Shown here: positions 4,106 to 7,904 of the stretch, piece by piece | Numbering within the stretch: position 1 is the first letter of the stretch | Layout: every line of letters begins with the position of its first letter | DNA from: Syntrophomonadaceae bacterium | GTDB lineage: Bacteria; Bacillota; Syntrophomonadia; Syntrophomonadales; Syntrophomonadaceae | Assembly: GCA_028686565.1 (NCBI GenBank) | Contig: JAQUBU010000094.1 | Coordinates: 1 to 7,904, forward strand | Direction of reading: 5' to 3' | DNA length: 7,904 nt | Notes under the pieces: model-generated | The model's input: the letters and a program-made list of their open reading frames with translations, nothing else | Told to the model about the DNA's origin: nothing | Database searches by the model: none | Position numbers and translations under genes: made by a program

Positions 4106-7100
4106 TTGGTTATGAAAGTTACTCGTCGTGGTTTCCTGAAGCTTTCAGGTCTCTCCGTTGCCGTGGTTGCTTCCGGCTTAGGGTTTGACCTGGAAGCAGC
4201 TGCCGCACAGGGGCATGCACTGAAGCTGGCAGGATGCACAAAGATACCCAGTATCTGTCACTTCTGCTCAGGTGGATGCGGGCTTCTCCTGCATGTTAAG
4301 GACGGAAAACTTGTCCACCTCGATGGGAACCCGGACAATCCCATCAATGAAGGCACACTTTGCCCCAAGGCGGCCAGCCTGGCACAGGTGGCCTATTCTC
4401 CGGAACGTCCGAAAAACCCGTTGTATCGTGCTCCGGGCTCTGACAAATTCGTAGATATTACCTGGGAAGAGGCTTACGATCGGATCGCCAAAAAGATCAA
4501 GGAAGTCAGGGATAAGACCTGGAAAGCTACCGAAGAGATAACCAATGCCAAAACCGGTGCCAAAGAAACTGTTACCGTTAACCGGGTAGAAGGTATAGCC
4601 ATGATAGGTTCGGCCGAGGTCGACAATGAAGAAAGCTATCTGCTTTCCAAGATTGCCCGCCTGATCGGGACACCTTTCCACGAACATCAGGCCCGTATCT
4701 GACACGCCCCCACGGTGGCTAGTTTGTCACCTTCATTTGGACGCGGCGCCATGACCAACTCGTGGCAGGATATGCAGAACTCTGATTGTTTCTTGATTGC
4801 CGGCAGCAACTGCGCTGAGAATCATCCTATTTCAATGAAATGGGTAAACCGTGCCCGCGCTAAAGGCGCCAAGGTTATTGTTGTCGACCCGCGCTTTACA
4901 CGTACTGCTTCCCAGGCGGATATTTTCGCTCAGATCCGTCCCGGAACCGATATTGCTTACCTGGGTGCAATGATCAATTATTACATCGAGAATAGACTTT
5001 ATAATGAATTCTATGTTATGAATTTTACCAATGCGCTTCATAAAATAAGCAAGGATTTTGCATTCAATGACGGTATGTTTTCCGGTTTTAATCCTGCAAC
5101 CAAGAAGTATGATTATACAAGCTGGGCCTATCAGCTGGATGCCGAGGGTAAACCGGTAAAGGCAACCAGCCTTGATGATCCGGACTGTGTTTTCCAAAAA
5201 CTCAAAGCCCACTATTCCAGATATACCTTTGATGTGGCTTCAAGGATCAGCGGAATACCGGTTGCCAAAATCAAGCTGATAGCTGATACATTTGCAGCAG
5301 CCAATCCCGGCAACATCTTTTATGCACTGGGCATGACCCAGCACACCACCGGGGTCCAGGGTATTCGCTGCTATGCGATCATCCAGCTGCTCCTGGGCAA
5401 TATGGGTAAGGCCGGCGGCGGCATCCAGGCCCTGCGCGGCGAGCCCAATGTTCAGGGTTCCACCGATATGGCTAACCTGAACGCCAATCTGCCTGGATAT
5501 ATTCCTTATCCCACTAATCAAGAAAAAACTCTTAGTGATTTTGCTGCGAAAAACGGCTCGGTTCAGCATAAACCAATGGTAGCTCTGCTCAAGGCCTGGT
5601 TTGGCAAGAACGCCACCGCCGAAAACGATTACGGGTATCAGTGGCTGCCCAAGAACAATCCTGCCAATATGCCGACGCAGACCCATTTCTTCGGTAAAAT
5701 GGAATCGGGACAATTTAAGCTTCTCCTTAATTGGGGCTCCAACTCCACGGTTTCCATCCCGGACCGAAAACAGGTGGCCAGAGGTCTGTCTAAACTCGAA
5801 ATGCTAGTTGCGGCTGACATATTCAACACCGAAACCGCCCAGTTCTGGAAAGAAGAAGGATTGAATCCTGCTGAGATTCAAACCGAAGTAGTCTTCCTGC
5901 CTGCGGCCTTCGTTTATGAAAAGGCCGGCAGCATGACCAATTCTTCCCGCTTGGTTCAGTGGAAAGAGGTGGCTTTAAAGCCCCTCAATGACGTACACCC
6001 TGATTTGGATATGCTGGACCATATCTTCAAGAGAGTGCGCGCCCTGTATTCCGGAAGTACCAATCCCAAGGATGAACCGATTTTAAAAGCCAACTGGAAT
6101 TATGGCGAGCATGAAGCCAGCGCCTTAAAGGTTCTCCAGGAACTTGGCGGCTATAATGATACTACCGGCAAACCGATTGCTACCATAGGCGAATATTTGG
6201 CAGCACCGGTCGGCACGGTTTCCACCGGCTGCTGGATATATACCGGCGTAACTCCTGAAGGCAAAAACCTGGCTGACCGCCGGGGCAACGCTGATCCCAC
6301 CGGTCTGGGCTTGAACAAAGATTATGCATTTGCCTGGCCGGGCAATATCCGCGTTCTTTATAACCGGTGTTCCTGTGATGCCCAAGGGCAGCCGGTTGAT
6401 TCCAAACGCAAGCTTATTTGGTGGGATTCCGCTCAGAATCTCTGGGTAGGAAATGACGGACCCGACGTGGTCGACAAGACCAAAGGTCCCGACACTCCAG
6501 AAGGAAAGATTGGTTTCAAACAGAATCCGGAAGGTGTAGGACGCTTATTCGCAGCTACTTATAAGAGCGGTGCGGTTGCTACTCCGCCCGAAGGTATTGC
6601 AGCTGTTCCGGTTCGTGGAGCAGGCATGACGGTTGATGGACCGATGCCGGAGTTCTATGAGCCGATTGAAACCCCGACCACCAATATCCTGCATCCCAGT
6701 GTGCAGAACAATCCCTGTGCCAAGATCATATCCACCGAGTTTGGTGCACCAGAACAATATCCCCATGTCCTTACCACCTATGGGGTTGTCGAGCACTTCT
6801 GCGCCGGGGCCATTACCCGCAATATTCCCTGGCTGAATGAGATTGCACCTGAGCCTTATGCTGAAATAAGTAAAAACCTGGCTAATAAAATAGGTGTCAA
6901 AGAAGGGGATAATGTCGAAGTATCCTCTGCCCGCGGCAAGTTAGTAGTGCGTGCCCTGGTGACCGACCGTATCCAGACTCTTAAAATCAACGGGAAAGAC
7001 CAGGAAACCATCGGTATGCCATGGAGCTGGGGCTTTGCCGGCTTGAGTACTGGCCCCAGTACGAATAATGTGACAATGGCTGCCCTGGATCCCGGAGCGG

Positions 7101-7147
7101 GAACTCCAGAGTATAAATGCTGTCTTGTCAACATAAGGAGGGCTTAA
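4106..7147 (+). CDS. fdhA: Formate dehydrogenase-N type alpha subunit, selenocysteine-containing, Tat-exported
   Basis: One 1013-residue selenoprotein, read through the in-frame UGA at 4700-4702 (residue 199). It oxidises formate to CO2 at a Mo/W-bis(pterin dinucleotide) centre. N-terminus: Tat signal with TRRGFLKLSG (RR at 7-8), a hydrophobic stretch and AAAAQ before the mature part. A [4Fe-4S] site follows: C51-x2-C54-x3-C58-x27-C86, with the conserved Lys at 88. Around the UGA the text ARI-Sec-HAPTVASLSPSFGRGAMTN is the family's active-site signature, with the catalytic His next to Sec. Further on are GSNCAENHP (~233) and VVDPRFTRTA (~259), pterin-binding segments, and a C-terminal dinucleotide-binding domain from ~880. 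Length matches FdnG-type subunits (about 1015). The start is TTG 4106 or ATG 4112. fdhB follows after 2 bases. The leader carries a Moco riboswitch and terminator, so expression probably depends on cofactor supply. Automatic callers would split it into 4106-4702 and 4715-7147. Confidence 0.95.
4700..4731 (+). promoter_or_regulatory. Selenocysteine UGA codon and bacterial SECIS hairpin
   Basis: UGA 4700-4702 is followed after 11 bases by GGTGGC (4714-4719) pairing with GTCACC (4726-4731), six pairs with one G-U, closing a 6-base loop TAGTTT. Position and size agree with the SelB-binding hairpin of E. coli fdhF mRNA, where a similar stem closes a 6-base loop containing a GU. The lower part of the stem is weak. 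Together with perfect family continuity on both sides this marks recoding rather than a stop. Confidence 0.85.
7135..7142 (+). promoter_or_regulatory. fdhB ribosome binding site
   Basis: AAGGAGGG within the last codons of fdhA, 7 bases before ATG 7150. This fits translation of fdhB from the fdhA transcript and fixes its start. Confidence 0.8.
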
Positions 7148-7149
7148 CG

Positions 7150-7904
7150 ATGGCGAGAAAAATGGTTTTTATTGATACTTCATTATGCACCGGGTGTAAG
7201 GCGTGTTCTGTAGCTTGCAAAGCCTGGAACGATCTTCCGGCCGAAAAGACACAACGCATAAGCAGTTATCAGACGCAGGCTGACTTTACACCCAATACCT
7301 GGACCTATGTCAGGTTCAAAGAAGAGTACCATGATAAAAAAATGCATTTTAATATGCTGAAACTCCAGTGTTTCCATTGCGATGATCCTGCTTGCATGAA
7401 GGCTTGTTCTTCCAATGCTATCTATAAGACAGAAACGGGATATACTTTGGTCGACAAAGATAAATGCATTGGCTGCGGTTATTGTACAACGAACTGTCCA
7501 TGGGGCGTTCCCAAGGTTGATGAAGCTATTAATAAAATGAGTAAATGCACGGGTTGTATTGACCGCGTTGAAAACGGTATGAAACCGGCATGTGCTCAAA
7601 TCTGCCAGCCCGGCGCGATTCAGTTTGGCGATCGTGATGAGATAATGGCTCTAGCTCAAACCCGTGTGGCAGAGCTTCAATTAACAAATTCGAAAGCACA
7701 TTTGTATGGTGATCAATTGATGGGCGGCACGACATATGTTTATCTGCTGCAGGATAGGCCGGATGCTTATGGGCTTCCTTTAAATCCTACTACACCAATA
7801 TCTTTGACTCTCTGGAAAGACATCGTTCATCCGCTGGGTGGTCTCGCGATTGGTGCTTCGGCTGCAGCTATCACGGTTGGGGTTATTGCCAATTTCGTGA
7901 GTGG
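7150..7904 (+). CDS. fdhB: Formate dehydrogenase beta subunit, four-cluster iron-sulfur protein (partial)
   Basis: Open to the window end with 251 codons seen. It carries four ferredoxin-type cysteine groups, as in FdnH/NarH/DmsB-like electron-transfer subunits: CTGCKACSVAC (C13, C16, C19, C23); CFHCDDPACMKAC; CIGCGYCTTNC with following PWGVP; and CTGCIDRV with later PACAQICQPGAI. These would hold four [4Fe-4S] clusters relaying electrons from FdhA. After the conserved GTTYVYLL stretch, the last visible residues HPLGGLAIGASAAAITVGVI look like the start of the single C-terminal transmembrane anchor typical of FdnH-type subunits. There is no signal peptide of its own, as expected for a partner carried across the membrane by the Tat signal of FdhA. 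It begins 2 bases after fdhA. A membrane gamma subunit (cytochrome b or similar) is expected next but lies outside the window. Confidence 0.93.
   Translation, partial: MARKMVFIDTSLCTGCKACSVACKAWNDLPAEKTQRISSYQTQADFTPNTWTYVRFKEEYHDKKMHFNMLKLQCFHCDDPACMKACSSNAIYKTETGYTLVDKDKCIGCGYCTTNCPWGVPKVDEAINKMSKCTGCIDRVENGMKPACAQICQPGAIQFGDRDEIMALAQTRVAELQLTNSKAHLYGDQLMGGTTYVYLLQDRPDAYGLPLNPTTPISLTLWKDIVHPLGGLAIGASAAAITVGVIANFVS

Noticed and set aside
4700..4702. Apparent stop codon splitting fdhA into two genes
   Set aside because: The UGA lies at the known selenocysteine position, the frame is unchanged on both sides and a SECIS-like hairpin follows, so it is recoding rather than a nonsense mutation or frameshift.
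1..7904. Mobile elements, CRISPR repeats, tRNA or rRNA genes
   Set aside because: No transposase or integrase frame, no regularly spaced repeats, and no tRNA or rRNA signature sequences were seen on either strand.

Overview
The window looks like a chromosomal segment of an anaerobic Gram-positive bacterium, probably a Clostridia member of the Desulfotomaculum/Peptococcaceae type. This rests on the gene content (selenocysteine formate dehydrogenase, several molybdopterin genes, a candidate Moco riboswitch), strong AGGAGG ribosome binding sites and AT-rich promoters. It is inferred from style and gene set; no marker gene fixes the taxon.

Almost everything concerns molybdenum/tungsten-pterin cofactor and formate oxidation. 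From left to right: (1) the 3' end of a cytoplasmic-type formate dehydrogenase alpha frame that lacks the family's usual C-terminal domain; (2) a molybdopterin-binding protein of the MoaB/Mog/MoeA class with a four-cysteine tail (260-1282); (3) a 335-base gap with no supported gene; (4) mobB, whose best start is an unusual CTG (1618-2115); (5) moeA on the minus strand (2133-3371), convergent with mobB; (6) a 734-base (740 if fdhA starts at its alternative ATG) divergent control region; (7) fdhA, a Tat-exported, selenocysteine-containing formate dehydrogenase major subunit (4106-7147, in-frame UGA at 4700-4702); (8) fdhB, its four-cluster iron-sulfur subunit, cut by the window end.

The control region is the most interesting part. 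On the plus strand it holds a good promoter (3504-3532), a hairpin, a candidate molybdenum/tungsten cofactor riboswitch aptamer (3611-3726), and an antiterminator/terminator pair (3751-3785 versus 3780-3810). About 295 bases of further leader follow before fdhA. The aptamer carries two segments complementary to parts of this switch: 3679-3686 matches the terminator 3' arm perfectly and 3678-3683 matches the antiterminator 5' arm. That suggests a concrete switching mechanism. The simplest reading is that fdhAB transcription responds to the cofactor its enzyme needs, while the same neighbourhood encodes enzymes that build or insert that cofactor (MoeA, MobB, the molybdopterin-binding protein).

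FdhA and FdhB would form a membrane-associated, outward-facing formate dehydrogenase (Fdh-N type) passing electrons from formate through iron-sulfur clusters toward a membrane quinone/cytochrome partner expected just beyond the window.
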